Of a stretch of 64,000 nt of DNA, positions 25,456-33,244 are shown piece by piece; within the stretch, counting starts at the first letter, position 1, and each line of letters starts with the position of its first letter. The position numbers and the translations under genes are program-made. The notes below the pieces were generated by a model, which was not told the origin of the DNA, ran no database searches, and saw nothing but the letters and a program-made list of their open reading frames with translations. The DNA comes from Polaribacter litorisediminis (GTDB taxonomy: Bacteria; Bacteroidota; Bacteroidia; Flavobacteriales; Flavobacteriaceae). The stretch is from assembly GCF_019968605.1 (NCBI RefSeq), contig NZ_CP082966.1:186001-250000 (forward strand), read 5' to 3'.

Positions 25456-25457
25456 TT
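25424..25457 (+). terminator. Intrinsic terminator
   Basis: An 11-bp perfect stem AAACCTTACA-type (25424-25434 with 25440-25450) has a 5-base loop and a TTTTAATTTTTATT tail. It closes the regulator array. Because the left side begins with AAAA it may also work leftward. Confidence 0.8.
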
Positions 25458-25626
25458 ATTGAATTGCTTTTCTGATAACAAAAATAATGGATACCAAGTA
25501 TTTCAAATAGTATGAAATACATTTTTAAACGTTTATAAATTTAACTTCATTTATTATAATTGTCAGTTTTTTTCTTGTTGGGGGGCAAGCTTCAAAAAAC
25601 TACATTATTTTATTTGAAGTTATTTT
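25458..25626. other. Gap between regulator array and dnaE2-like gene
   Basis: No gene is seen. The stretch holds a second stem, CTTCAAA (25590-25596) with TTTGAAG (25613-25619), and a G-run flanked by CTTG/CAAG at 25574-25589. Either may help end leftward transcription of the polymerase cassette. Confidence 0.4.
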
Positions 25627-28584
25627 TTATTGCCTAGGATCAATAGCAATACTCATCTTTTTAGATTTGATGATATTCATACTGCAAAACCCAAAACGAT
25701 TGGTAATTTTACCGTAACAAGCATAAATTCCTATTCCGTTTATTGGATATAAATGAACAACATCTGTAAAATGAACTGCATCAAAATAAAAACCATCTTG
25801 GTCTATAAAAGTGCTTAAACGCATGAGTTTTCCTTGTGAAGTTTTGTTAAATCTAGTAGTGACTAATTTACCATACAACAATATATTTTTATTAGAATAG
25901 GCTTCCATTTCTTTTGCTTTTGTATGGGGAAGAAATTCTTCGGTAACCAAAGAAAAATAATCGTGAATAGTAAACCCTAACAGTGCTATTTCATCATAAA
26001 CATTTTCTAACCAATGGGTATGTAATGCTGGAATTTCAAATTTTTGATGTTGCAAGCGAAACAGCTTTTCTTGTGTTGTTTGATGTTTTATTTTTGTGGC
26101 ATTCAATTTAAAAGTAGCTTGCCAAAGTAGCGCTGTTTTTGGTTTTAGTGTAAAACGGAACGCATCAATACGAATTAAAATGGTGAGTTGCTCTATCGAA
26201 ATGGTTACTCGATCGATAAAATCATCCAAAGAAAAAAAAGCACCTTGTATTTGACGTTCTGTTAAAATTCGTTGAATCACCAAATCTTCTAAATTTTTTA
26301 GGTAACCAAAACCCAAATAAATAGTTTTTCCTTCTACGGTATTTGCATGATCGCTTTTGTTGATGCAAGGCAAGGCTATTTTTGCACCACACATTTTAGC
26401 TTCATGAATATAATGTTCAGCCGAATAAAAGCCACCACCATTATTTAAAACTGCGGTCATAAATTCAATAGGGTAGTAGCATTTTAAAAATAAACTCTGG
26501 TAACTTTCTACTGCGTAAGAGGCAGAATGTCCTTTTGCAAACGCGTAGCCTGCAAAACTTTTAATTTGATTCCACACTTCAAAAATTAATTCGTCTTGGT
26601 ATTCTTTTTTTCTACAATTTGTAATAAATTTATGTTCAACGGCTTTAAATTCTTCTACAGAGCGGTACTTTCCGCTCATTCCTCTTCGTAAAACATCGGC
26701 TTCTCCCAAGGTTAAATCGGCAAACTGATTGGCAACTTTCATCACATCTTCTTGATAGACCATTACGCCGTAAGTTTCGGGCATAATTTGTAATAAAATA
26801 GGATGTGCTTCTTTTCTTTTTTCAGGAAAACGATGCCGTTTTATAAACTCCTCTTTCATTCCAGAACCCGACACGCCTGGCCTAATAATAGAACTTGCAG
26901 CAACCAAACCCAAATAATCTTGCGTTTGTAATTTTTGCATTAAGCCACGCATGGCAGGCGACTCTACATAATATGCACCAATAGCACCACCTGTTTTTAG
27001 CAAGTTGTTAATGTTTTTATCATTCTTAAAACGCTCCACATTGGTAATATCAATTTCAGGAGCTGTCGGATTATTTTCTTTGATAATTGCTAACGCATCT
27101 TTAATTTTTGCCAGACCCCGTTGTCCTAAAATATCAAATTTAAAAACACCTACATCATCAGCAATATTCATATCAAACTGAACGGTAGCAAAGCCTTTTG
27201 GAGGTAAATGAGTAGCGGAATAATAATGAATGGGTTTGTCTAAAATTAAAATACCGGCAGAATGAACACTCACATAATTCGGAAACCCTTCAATGAGTTT
27301 TCCGTATTTTAGAACCAGTTTAGAGATGTCGTCTAATTGTGTATCGGCAACTTTTTTGCTTAGTTTATCAATTTCTTCTTTTGGCAATCCAAATACTTTA
27401 CCTAATTCGCGTACAACGGCTCTGTATTTAAAAGTATTATAGGTTGCTAATAAGGCAACATTGTCAAAACGATTAAAAATATATTGGGTTACTGTATTTC
27501 TATCTTTCCAAGAAAAATCAATATCAAAATCGGGTGGAGAAGCTCTAAACGGATTGATAAATCGTTCAAAATACAAGTCTAATTCAATAGGATCTACATC
27601 GGTAATGCCTATAATATAGGCTACAATACTATTGGCGCCACTTCCTCTACCTACATGAAAAAAGTTGTTTTCTTTCGCATAGCGGATGATATCATAATTG
27701 ATTAAAAAGAAGGAGACAAATTTCAAATCGATAATTACTTTTAGTTCTTTTTGAAGTCGTGCCTTTACTTTTTCTGTAGGATTTTGGTAGCGTTTATGCA
27801 TGTTATCATCACACAATTGTAGCAACATTTTACAATCTTCCTCAAAACTATTGCAATACAAATTCAGATTCTGATTTTTACGTTCATTGTTAAATCCGAA
27901 GTAGATTGTACAGTTTTGTAAGAGCTTTTTTGTGTTGGCTATGATATGGGGGAATTCTTTAAACGATTCTTCTAGTTTTTCTGTAGCATGCATGCTATCA
28001 GTGGCTAAGCATTCTTCGGTAGTGGGTAGTTTGCTTAATAATGTGTTGTTATCAATGGCTCGTAAAAGTCTGTGTGCATTAAAATCTTTCTTATTTCGGA
28101 TGGTAACTTGTTGCTGAATGACCAATTTGTCTTTGTATTTTTTTAGATAAGAAAAACGGAGTTTATTAATTTCTGCAATCGAAATTCCGATACATTCGTT
28201 TTCAGCAAAAGAAGTTAAATTTAATTCCAGTACTTTTTCAAAAGGATAAATAATATAGGTGTTTTCTAACGTTTTGGGTTGATCCGGAATTTTAGTTTTA
28301 GCGGTTAAAAAAGAAGACAAATACCGATTGATGTTTTCAAAACCGTCATTATTTTTTGCGATAGCCACAAATTGCTGTGTGTTACCATTTCTAAAATCAA
28401 TGCCGACAATCGGTTTTATATTAAATTTTTTAGCTTGCTGCACAAAATTCATACAAGCAGAGGTATTGTTGATGTCTGTAAGTGCAATACCATCGACATT
28501 ATTTTCTACAGCAAGTTGCAATAAGGCAACTTCAGAGAAGGTACCATAACGCAATGAATAATAGCTATGACAATTTAAATACAT
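25627..28584 (-). CDS. dnaE2: Second DNA polymerase III alpha subunit (DnaE2-like, probably error-prone)
   Basis: A 985-residue C-family polymerase, about 460 residues shorter than the housekeeping DnaE at 11438-15778 and without the exonuclease domain. The N-terminal PHP domain has lost the first metal histidine (LNCHSYYSLRYG instead of HxH), so PHP-linked proofreading is unlikely. The polymerase core keeps GRGSGANSIVAY and the catalytic PDFDIDF near 350. A beta-clamp motif QEKLF occurs near 838 and a C-terminal OB-fold near 885-960. It starts 7 bp after the Y-family polymerase on the same strand and so forms an operon with it, divergent from a LexA-like repressor. That is the layout of damage-induced mutasomes, here without a recognisable ImuA. 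Confidence 0.88.
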   Translation of the reverse strand: MYLNCHSYYSLRYGTFSEVALLQLAVENNVDGIALTDINNTSACMNFVQQAKKFNIKPIVGIDFRNGNTQQFVAIAKNNDGFENINRYLSSFLTAKTKIPDQPKTLENTYIIYPFEKVLELNLTSFAENECIGISIAEINKLRFSYLKKYKDKLVIQQQVTIRNKKDFNAHRLLRAIDNNTLLSKLPTTEECLATDSMHATEKLEESFKEFPHIIANTKKLLQNCTIYFGFNNERKNQNLNLYCNSFEEDCKMLLQLCDDNMHKRYQNPTEKVKARLQKELKVIIDLKFVSFFLINYDIIRYAKENNFFHVGRGSGANSIVAYIIGITDVDPIELDLYFERFINPFRASPPDFDIDFSWKDRNTVTQYIFNRFDNVALLATYNTFKYRAVVRELGKVFGLPKEEIDKLSKKVADTQLDDISKLVLKYGKLIEGFPNYVSVHSAGILILDKPIHYYSATHLPPKGFATVQFDMNIADDVGVFKFDILGQRGLAKIKDALAIIKENNPTAPEIDITNVERFKNDKNINNLLKTGGAIGAYYVESPAMRGLMQKLQTQDYLGLVAASSIIRPGVSGSGMKEEFIKRHRFPEKRKEAHPILLQIMPETYGVMVYQEDVMKVANQFADLTLGEADVLRRGMSGKYRSVEEFKAVEHKFITNCRKKEYQDELIFEVWNQIKSFAGYAFAKGHSASYAVESYQSLFLKCYYPIEFMTAVLNNGGGFYSAEHYIHEAKMCGAKIALPCINKSDHANTVEGKTIYLGFGYLKNLEDLVIQRILTERQIQGAFFSLDDFIDRVTISIEQLTILIRIDAFRFTLKPKTALLWQATFKLNATKIKHQTTQEKLFRLQHQKFEIPALHTHWLENVYDEIALLGFTIHDYFSLVTEEFLPHTKAKEMEAYSNKNILLYGKLVTTRFNKTSQGKLMRLSTFIDQDGFYFDAVHFTDVVHLYPINGIGIYACYGKITNRFGFCSMNIIKSKKMSIAIDPRQ

Positions 28585-28591
28585 ACATGCG

Positions 28592-29806
28592 TTATTGTTT
28601 TCTATGCGCTAAAACCAGTGGAGGTTCGCCGTTAAACGGATTGCTAAATCTGCCAATCGATTTTGCGCCCATGGCGGATGCTCTCATAATACTCAATTCG
28701 CCATACTTATTCCGAACGGTGTCCATGGCGTTGTATAGCGATAATAGTTGTTCGGTATCATCAAAAAGATTTATTTGATAATTTCCGCTAACAAGGTCTG
28801 ATACTTTTACACCGACCAATCGGATTAATAATCTTCGTTGATATAATTTTGTAAAGAGTTCTAAAACCTTAGGGATAATAATATGGTCTGCACTTGTATA
28901 CGGAATTTTAAGTTGTTTGCTGTAGGTATTGAAATCTGAATAGCGAATTTTTACACTGATGGTTCCTGTTAATTTATCGCCTTTTCTTAATTGATAAGCC
29001 AAGTTTTCTGCCATGGCAAACAAGGTTGCTTTTAGTTTTACCATATCAATCGTGTCTTTATTATAGGTTCTTTCTGTAGATAAAGATTTACGTTCATGAA
29101 AAGCAATAATAGGCGGATTGTCAATTCCGTTTGCCCGTTTCCAAATTGTTTTTCCATTGGCACCTAAAACGCTGATCATCATTTCTAAAGGCATTTCTTG
29201 AATTACTTTTACTTTATCTACGCCAAGATTTCTTAAAATTTGATAGGTTTTATTTCCTACAGACGGAATTTTACGAATCGATAAGGGTGCTAAAAAATCT
29301 TTCTCAAAACCTACATTGATCAATAATTGATTGTTAGGTTTTGCTTCGCCAGTGGCAACTTTAGAAACTATTTTATTTTGAGACATTCCAAAAGAGATGG
29401 GCAATCCGCTTTCTTTAATAATTCGCTGACGCAATTCTGAAGCATATTTATAACTTCCAAAAAAAGCATCCATACCAGAAAGGTCGGCATAGAATTCATC
29501 AATACTAGCTTTTTCGAAAATGGGTACTTTTTCTTTGATGATTTCCGTAACAAGATTAGAGTATTTAGAATAGGTACTGGTATTGCCTCTAATGATAATA
29601 GCTTCTGGACACAATTTTTTGGCAATTTTCATAGACATCCCAGAGTGCACTCCAAAACGTCTCGTTTCGTAGCTACAAGCGGCAACAACCCCTCGGTCTC
29701 CTGTTCCGCCAACTAACAAGGGCTTTTTTTGCAACCTGCTATCAATCAAACGCTCACAAGAGACAAAAAAAGTATCCAAATCGAGATGTAAAATATTTTT
29801 TTTCAC
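28592..29806 (-). CDS. dinB: Y-family DNA polymerase (DinB / Pol IV type)
   Basis: A 404-residue translesion polymerase. The catalytic residues are intact: DLDTFF at 7-12 and the SIDEFY motif near 102, so unlike ImuB it should polymerise. The palm and fingers are followed by a helix-hairpin-helix region (RKIPSVGNKTYQILRNLG near 178), the little-finger domain and a beta-clamp-binding motif QINLF near 343. The conserved YSIDEF is here ASIDEFY. It is the first gene of a two-gene operon with the DnaE2-like polymerase and starts 52 bp from the divergent LexA-like repressor gene; inverted repeats in that gap suggest DNA-damage control. Confidence 0.92.
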   Translation of the reverse strand: MKKNILHLDLDTFFVSCERLIDSRLQKKPLLVGGTGDRGVVAACSYETRRFGVHSGMSMKIAKKLCPEAIIIRGNTSTYSKYSNLVTEIIKEKVPIFEKASIDEFYADLSGMDAFFGSYKYASELRQRIIKESGLPISFGMSQNKIVSKVATGEAKPNNQLLINVGFEKDFLAPLSIRKIPSVGNKTYQILRNLGVDKVKVIQEMPLEMMISVLGANGKTIWKRANGIDNPPIIAFHERKSLSTERTYNKDTIDMVKLKATLFAMAENLAYQLRKGDKLTGTISVKIRYSDFNTYSKQLKIPYTSADHIIIPKVLELFTKLYQRRLLIRLVGVKVSDLVSGNYQINLFDDTEQLLSLYNAMDTVRNKYGELSIMRASAMGAKSIGRFSNPFNGEPPLVLAHRKQ

Positions 29807-29818
29807 AGTGTAAAATTA

Positions 29819-29857
29819 GCTACAAATTCATACATTTGTTGCTTATTATTGTAGCAA
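29819..29857. promoter_or_regulatory. Overlapping operators and divergent promoters of the mutagenesis cassette
   Basis: Three inverted repeats overlap: GCTACAA (29819-29825) with TTGTAGC (29849-29855), ACAAAT (29822-29827) with ATTTGT (29834-29839), and TTGCT (29839-29843) with AGCAA (29853-29857). A perfect rightward -7 element TACATTTG (29831-29838) and a near-match leftward one (TGAATTTG, 29830-29823) sit inside them. A repressor bound here would block both directions, giving autoregulation and coordinate induction. Confidence 0.55.
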
Positions 29858-29858
29858 T

Positions 29859-30632
29859 ATGAAAAATTTATCAAAAAACATCAAACATTTAAGATCTCTT
29901 AAAAAATTAACACAAGAAGCTTTAGCAGAAGAATTATTAGTAACAAGATCTAGAATAAGTTCTTACGAAGAAAATAGATCTTCACCAACTATTGAGTTTT
30001 TAGTGGCGTTTTCAGCGTATTTTAAAATCCCTATTGACATTATTATTAAAAATGATTTAACAAAGGCTAAAGATGTTTCTTTTATTGAAGTTGGTAATAA
30101 AAGAGTCTTGTTTCCGATTACCGTTGATAGTGAGAATGAGAATTTAATTGAAGTGATTTCGGCAAAAGCATCCGCAGGGTATTTATTGGGTTATGACGAT
30201 CCTGAATATATAGAACAATTAGAAAAAATAAAGCTGCCTTTTTTACCTACCGGAAAACATAGGGCTTTCCCGATAAAAGGAGATTCTATGTTGCCCATGA
30301 AAGATGGCTCTTATGTGGTGGCAGAATTTGTGGAGGACATTAAAGAGGCAAAAAGTGGATGCTCTTATATTGTAGTTACTAAAGATGACGGAATGACGTA
30401 CAAAAGAATCTACAATCAAGTAGAAGAAAAACAATCTTTTTTGTTAAAACCAGACAATACAAGTTATCAATCTTATGAGGTTCCTGTTACTGAAATCTTA
30501 GAGTTATGGAAATTTACATGTAGTATTAACACACAAGAATATGAAGAGCACGAATTAAAATTAAGTAGCATCATAGAAATGTTTCGTGGTTTAGGAGTAG
30601 AGTTGGAGGCTTTGAAAAAATCACTAATTTAA
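29859..30632 (+). CDS. LexA-like repressor: XRE helix-turn-helix plus S24 self-cleaving peptidase
   Basis: A 257-residue regulator. Residues 1-62 are an XRE/Cro-type HTH (LTQEALAEELLVTRSRISSYEENR). Residues about 85-225 form an S24/LexA peptidase domain: probable cleavage site Ala106-Gly107 (KASAGYL), catalytic Ser143 in GDSMLP and catalytic Lys182 in MTYKRIY, with spacing like LexA and CI repressors. It thus resembles lambda CI in architecture rather than classical LexA, whose HTH is winged. Divergence from the dinB-dnaE2 operon, with operators in the shared gap, points to a damage-responsive switch that it also controls itself. A C-terminal tail of about 30 residues (EMFRGLGVELEALKKSL) may aid dimerisation. 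Confidence 0.9.
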   Translation: MKNLSKNIKHLRSLKKLTQEALAEELLVTRSRISSYEENRSSPTIEFLVAFSAYFKIPIDIIIKNDLTKAKDVSFIEVGNKRVLFPITVDSENENLIEVISAKASAGYLLGYDDPEYIEQLEKIKLPFLPTGKHRAFPIKGDSMLPMKDGSYVVAEFVEDIKEAKSGCSYIVVTKDDGMTYKRIYNQVEEKQSFLLKPDNTSYQSYEVPVTEILELWKFTCSINTQEYEEHELKLSSIIEMFRGLGVELEALKKSLI

Positions 30633-30809
30633 ATTATAACTCTTAGATAAAGCTATTATGAACATACTTTTTCTAGTTTCATTTTCGCCGAAAAGTCGTT
30701 TTTGGGAATAATTATTTTACAATTTTAAACAATCATAAAAGAATATTAAATCAGTTTAGTATTTATGTTAAAACTGTACGTTTAAAAGGAATTATTCTTT
30801 TTAAATCAA

Positions 30810-30817
30810 TATATTTG
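30810..30817 (+). promoter_or_regulatory. Promoter -7 element of the PorP/SprF gene
   Basis: TATATTTG, a perfect TAnnTTTG, ends 25 bp before the ATG at 30843. The rest of the 210-bp gap shows no gene. Confidence 0.5.
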
Positions 30818-30842
30818 GGAACTTAAATTTTATGAGGTTTTA

Positions 30843-31835
30843 ATGGAGCTATTCTATGTTAGATTTTATGTGTTATTGCTACTTCTTTTTTCATTAAAGG
30901 GAATATCTCAAGAGACTTTACCCATTTATCAAGATTATCTGTCGGATAATGTGTACCTATTACATCCATCAGCCGCTGGTATTGGTAACACAAGTAAGTT
31001 AAGGTTTACATCAAGACAACAATGGGCGGGTATTCCAGATGCACCTTCTTTGCAAACGTTAAGTTTTCATTCAAGGTTTGGAGAGTATTCTAATGGTGCT
31101 TATGGTCTTGTTTTGTTTAATGATAAAAACGGATTTCATTCTCAGAAAGGTTTTCAAGGAAGTTATGCTTATCATTTGCCTATGAGTGATGGTAAAATAT
31201 TTAATCAGCTTTCTTTTGGTTTGGCATTTACACTTGTTCAGAACCAATCAGATCAAAGATCTTTTACAGGAGACGCTGCCGTATCTTCAATTATTGAAAG
31301 TACAAGTTACTACAATTCAGATTTTAGTGTTGCTTATCATTTACGCGGATTATCTTCTTATTTTACCATTAAAAATTTATTACTAACGCCTAAAAACAAT
31401 TTAAATCTTCAAGAGCCTTTAGACTTAAGAAATTACATTGTATCCTTAGGATATTATTTTGACAAGAATCGTTTTGGGCAGGATTTATTTGTTCAATTTG
31501 AGCCTTCAATAATGTTACAATTTAAACAGGGAACAGGAGAACGTGTAGCTGATTTTAATTTAAAAGCATATAAAGACTTTTATAAAACGCAATTATGGGC
31601 GGCTATTTCATATAGAAGAAATTTTGATGTAAATGCCATAGAAAATGCCCAGTATTTAACACCAATAATAGGGATTAACTATAAAAATTTAATGTTTTCT
31701 TATACCTATACAAATCAAATGAATGAAACTGTTTTAACAAATTCAGGATTTCATCAAATCTCTTTAGGGATCAACTTATGGACAAGAGAGCCTAGAGCAG
31801 CAGGTTCTCCTAATCTTAATCAATTATGGTTTTGA
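30843..31835 (+). CDS. Type IX secretion system outer-membrane protein, PorP/SprF family
   Basis: A 330-residue outer-membrane protein with a signal peptide (cleavage near residue 22, ISQ) and the family opening (YQDYLSDNVYLLHPSAAGI, then RQQWAGIPDAPSLQTLSFH) and an antiparallel beta-barrel pattern ending in LNQLWF. PorP/SprF proteins anchor or assist particular type IX cargo proteins, often adhesins with type B sorting domains; no such cargo lies beside this copy. It is convergent with murI, whose stop lies only 7 bp away, and no clear terminator is visible between them. Confidence 0.88.
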   Translation: MELFYVRFYVLLLLLFSLKGISQETLPIYQDYLSDNVYLLHPSAAGIGNTSKLRFTSRQQWAGIPDAPSLQTLSFHSRFGEYSNGAYGLVLFNDKNGFHSQKGFQGSYAYHLPMSDGKIFNQLSFGLAFTLVQNQSDQRSFTGDAAVSSIIESTSYYNSDFSVAYHLRGLSSYFTIKNLLLTPKNNLNLQEPLDLRNYIVSLGYYFDKNRFGQDLFVQFEPSIMLQFKQGTGERVADFNLKAYKDFYKTQLWAAISYRRNFDVNAIENAQYLTPIIGINYKNLMFSYTYTNQMNETVLTNSGFHQISLGINLWTREPRAAGSPNLNQLWF

Positions 31836-31841
31836 TCGTTT

Positions 31842-32636
31842 TTAAAAATCTCTTTCATCAATTTTTATAAACTTTTTTTCTTTAAGAATAAGCTTTTCTA
31901 AAACCCTTTTATTTTTATTGATGTAAAATTGATGTGTTCCTTTTTTATGATCCATATTTAATAATTGATATTTTTCTAAAATAGCGTTGGTTTGCTTTGC
32001 AACCGCTTGTCCAGAATCTATGATCTGTATTTTATTACCCACTATTTCTCTAATTTGAGGTATTAAATAGGGATAATGCGTACATCCTAAAACCAAACAA
32101 TCTACTCCCTTTTTTAGCATAGGATTAAGGTATAGATGAAGTAGTTTTTTTATTTCTATAGAATCAATTTTGCCTTCTTCAATAAGTTCTACCAAGTCTT
32201 TACCAATAGCTTCTACAATTGTTATTTGTTTATTGATTGTCTTTGAAGTTTTTTCGAATAATTGGCTGTTTAAAGTCCCTTTTGTAGCGAGAATACCAAT
32301 CTTATTTGTTTTTGTTTTTAGGGCAGCAGGTTTTATTGCGGGTTCTATGCCAATAAAAGGAATACTATAATTTGCTCTTAAAAAATTAATGGCATTTGTG
32401 GTGGCTGTGTTACAAGCAACAACAATTATTTTGCAATTTTTATTGATTAGAAAATCGGTGTTTTTAATCGATAAATTAATAATTTGTTGGCTACTTTTCT
32501 CACCATAAGGCGCGTGTTTACTATCAGAAAGATAGATGCTATTTTCGTGAGGTAAAAGTTCAGTAATTTCATTCCAGATAGAAGTGCCCCCAATACCCGA
32601 ATCAAAAATACCAATAGGAAAATTGTTTGATTTCAT
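31842..32636 (-). CDS. murI: Glutamate racemase
   Basis: A 264-residue cytosolic enzyme making D-glutamate for peptidoglycan. The conserved opening PIGIFDSGIGG carries the catalytic Asp, VACNTATTN near 71 holds the first catalytic Cys and VLGCTHYPYL near 182 the second, with the His in the same motif. Length and motifs are standard. It follows the terminator after the ompH genes and so is probably transcribed separately from the bamA block. Confidence 0.95.
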   Translation of the reverse strand: MKSNNFPIGIFDSGIGGTSIWNEITELLPHENSIYLSDSKHAPYGEKSSQQIINLSIKNTDFLINKNCKIIVVACNTATTNAINFLRANYSIPFIGIEPAIKPAALKTKTNKIGILATKGTLNSQLFEKTSKTINKQITIVEAIGKDLVELIEEGKIDSIEIKKLLHLYLNPMLKKGVDCLVLGCTHYPYLIPQIREIVGNKIQIIDSGQAVAKQTNAILEKYQLLNMDHKKGTHQFYINKNKRVLEKLILKEKKFIKIDERDF

Positions 32637-32650
32637 ATACCTGTAAAAAT

Positions 32651-32678
32651 AAAAAAACCTACTTGAAAAAGTAGGTTT
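32651..32678 (-). terminator. Intrinsic terminator after the envelope operon
   Basis: A 10-bp perfect stem AAACCTACTT / AAGTAGGTTT with a 4-base loop. On the minus strand it is followed by a run of T. It separates ompH from murI. Confidence 0.85.
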
Positions 32679-32702
32679 AAGATAATTTTAAAAAGGGTTT
32701 TT

Positions 32703-33209
32703 TTAGAATCCTAATTTAGCTTTTACTGCCGCATAAAGATCTTCTCCTTTTTTAACTAGTAATCCTTTACCCATAGATGCATCAAATACATATAAAATAC
32801 TTTTACTAGCAGCAACCTCGTCTATTGCTTTTTGTGCTGTTTCAATGATTGGTTGTAACCCTTCAGCCTGTTTTTTCTGCATGTCTTGATAAGCAGTTTG
32901 TCTTAACTGCTCGTATCTTGCATTTTCTTGTTGTACCTCTTGCGCTCTAATTTCGTTAATCTCTTTAGTTTGCGAAGGTTGCTCTGCAGTATACTTTTTC
33001 ATTTTGGCATCTAATTTCTTAGCCATTCCTTCAACTTCATCTTGGTAAGTTTTTCCTAACTTCTCAATATCTAACTTTAATTTTGTTGTTTGCGGCATTT
33101 CAGCTACTAGTTTTTCAAAGTCAATATGACCCATCTTTTGTGCATTTGCAACACCACCTAGCCCTAAAGTAAATACAGCAATTAATAGTAACGTTTTAAA
33201 ATTCTTCAT
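32703..33209 (-). CDS. ompH: OmpH/Skp-family periplasmic chaperone (short copy)
   Basis: A 168-residue Skp-like protein: signal peptide (cleavage near residue 23, NAQ), then GHIDFEKLVAEMPQTTKLKLDIEKL and long charged coiled-coil arms (about 40-130), ending with a small beta cap (SILYVFDASMGKGLLVKKGEDLYAAV). Skp trimers hold unfolded outer-membrane proteins in the periplasm for the Bam complex. It is the second of two adjacent ompH genes immediately downstream of bamA, the standard Bacteroidota order. Its terminator follows. Confidence 0.9.
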   Translation of the reverse strand: MKNFKTLLLIAVFTLGLGGVANAQKMGHIDFEKLVAEMPQTTKLKLDIEKLGKTYQDEVEGMAKKLDAKMKKYTAEQPSQTKEINEIRAQEVQQENARYEQLRQTAYQDMQKKQAEGLQPIIETAQKAIDEVAASKSILYVFDASMGKGLLVKKGEDLYAAVKAKLGF

Positions 33210-33244
33210 TTTTGTTTTAATTTAATTTAATTATTGTTCTTTGT

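Noticed and set aside
25627..30632. Prophage or integrative element because of a CI-like repressor
   Set aside because: No phage structural, integrase or replication genes are adjacent; the repressor faces chromosomal-type repair polymerases.
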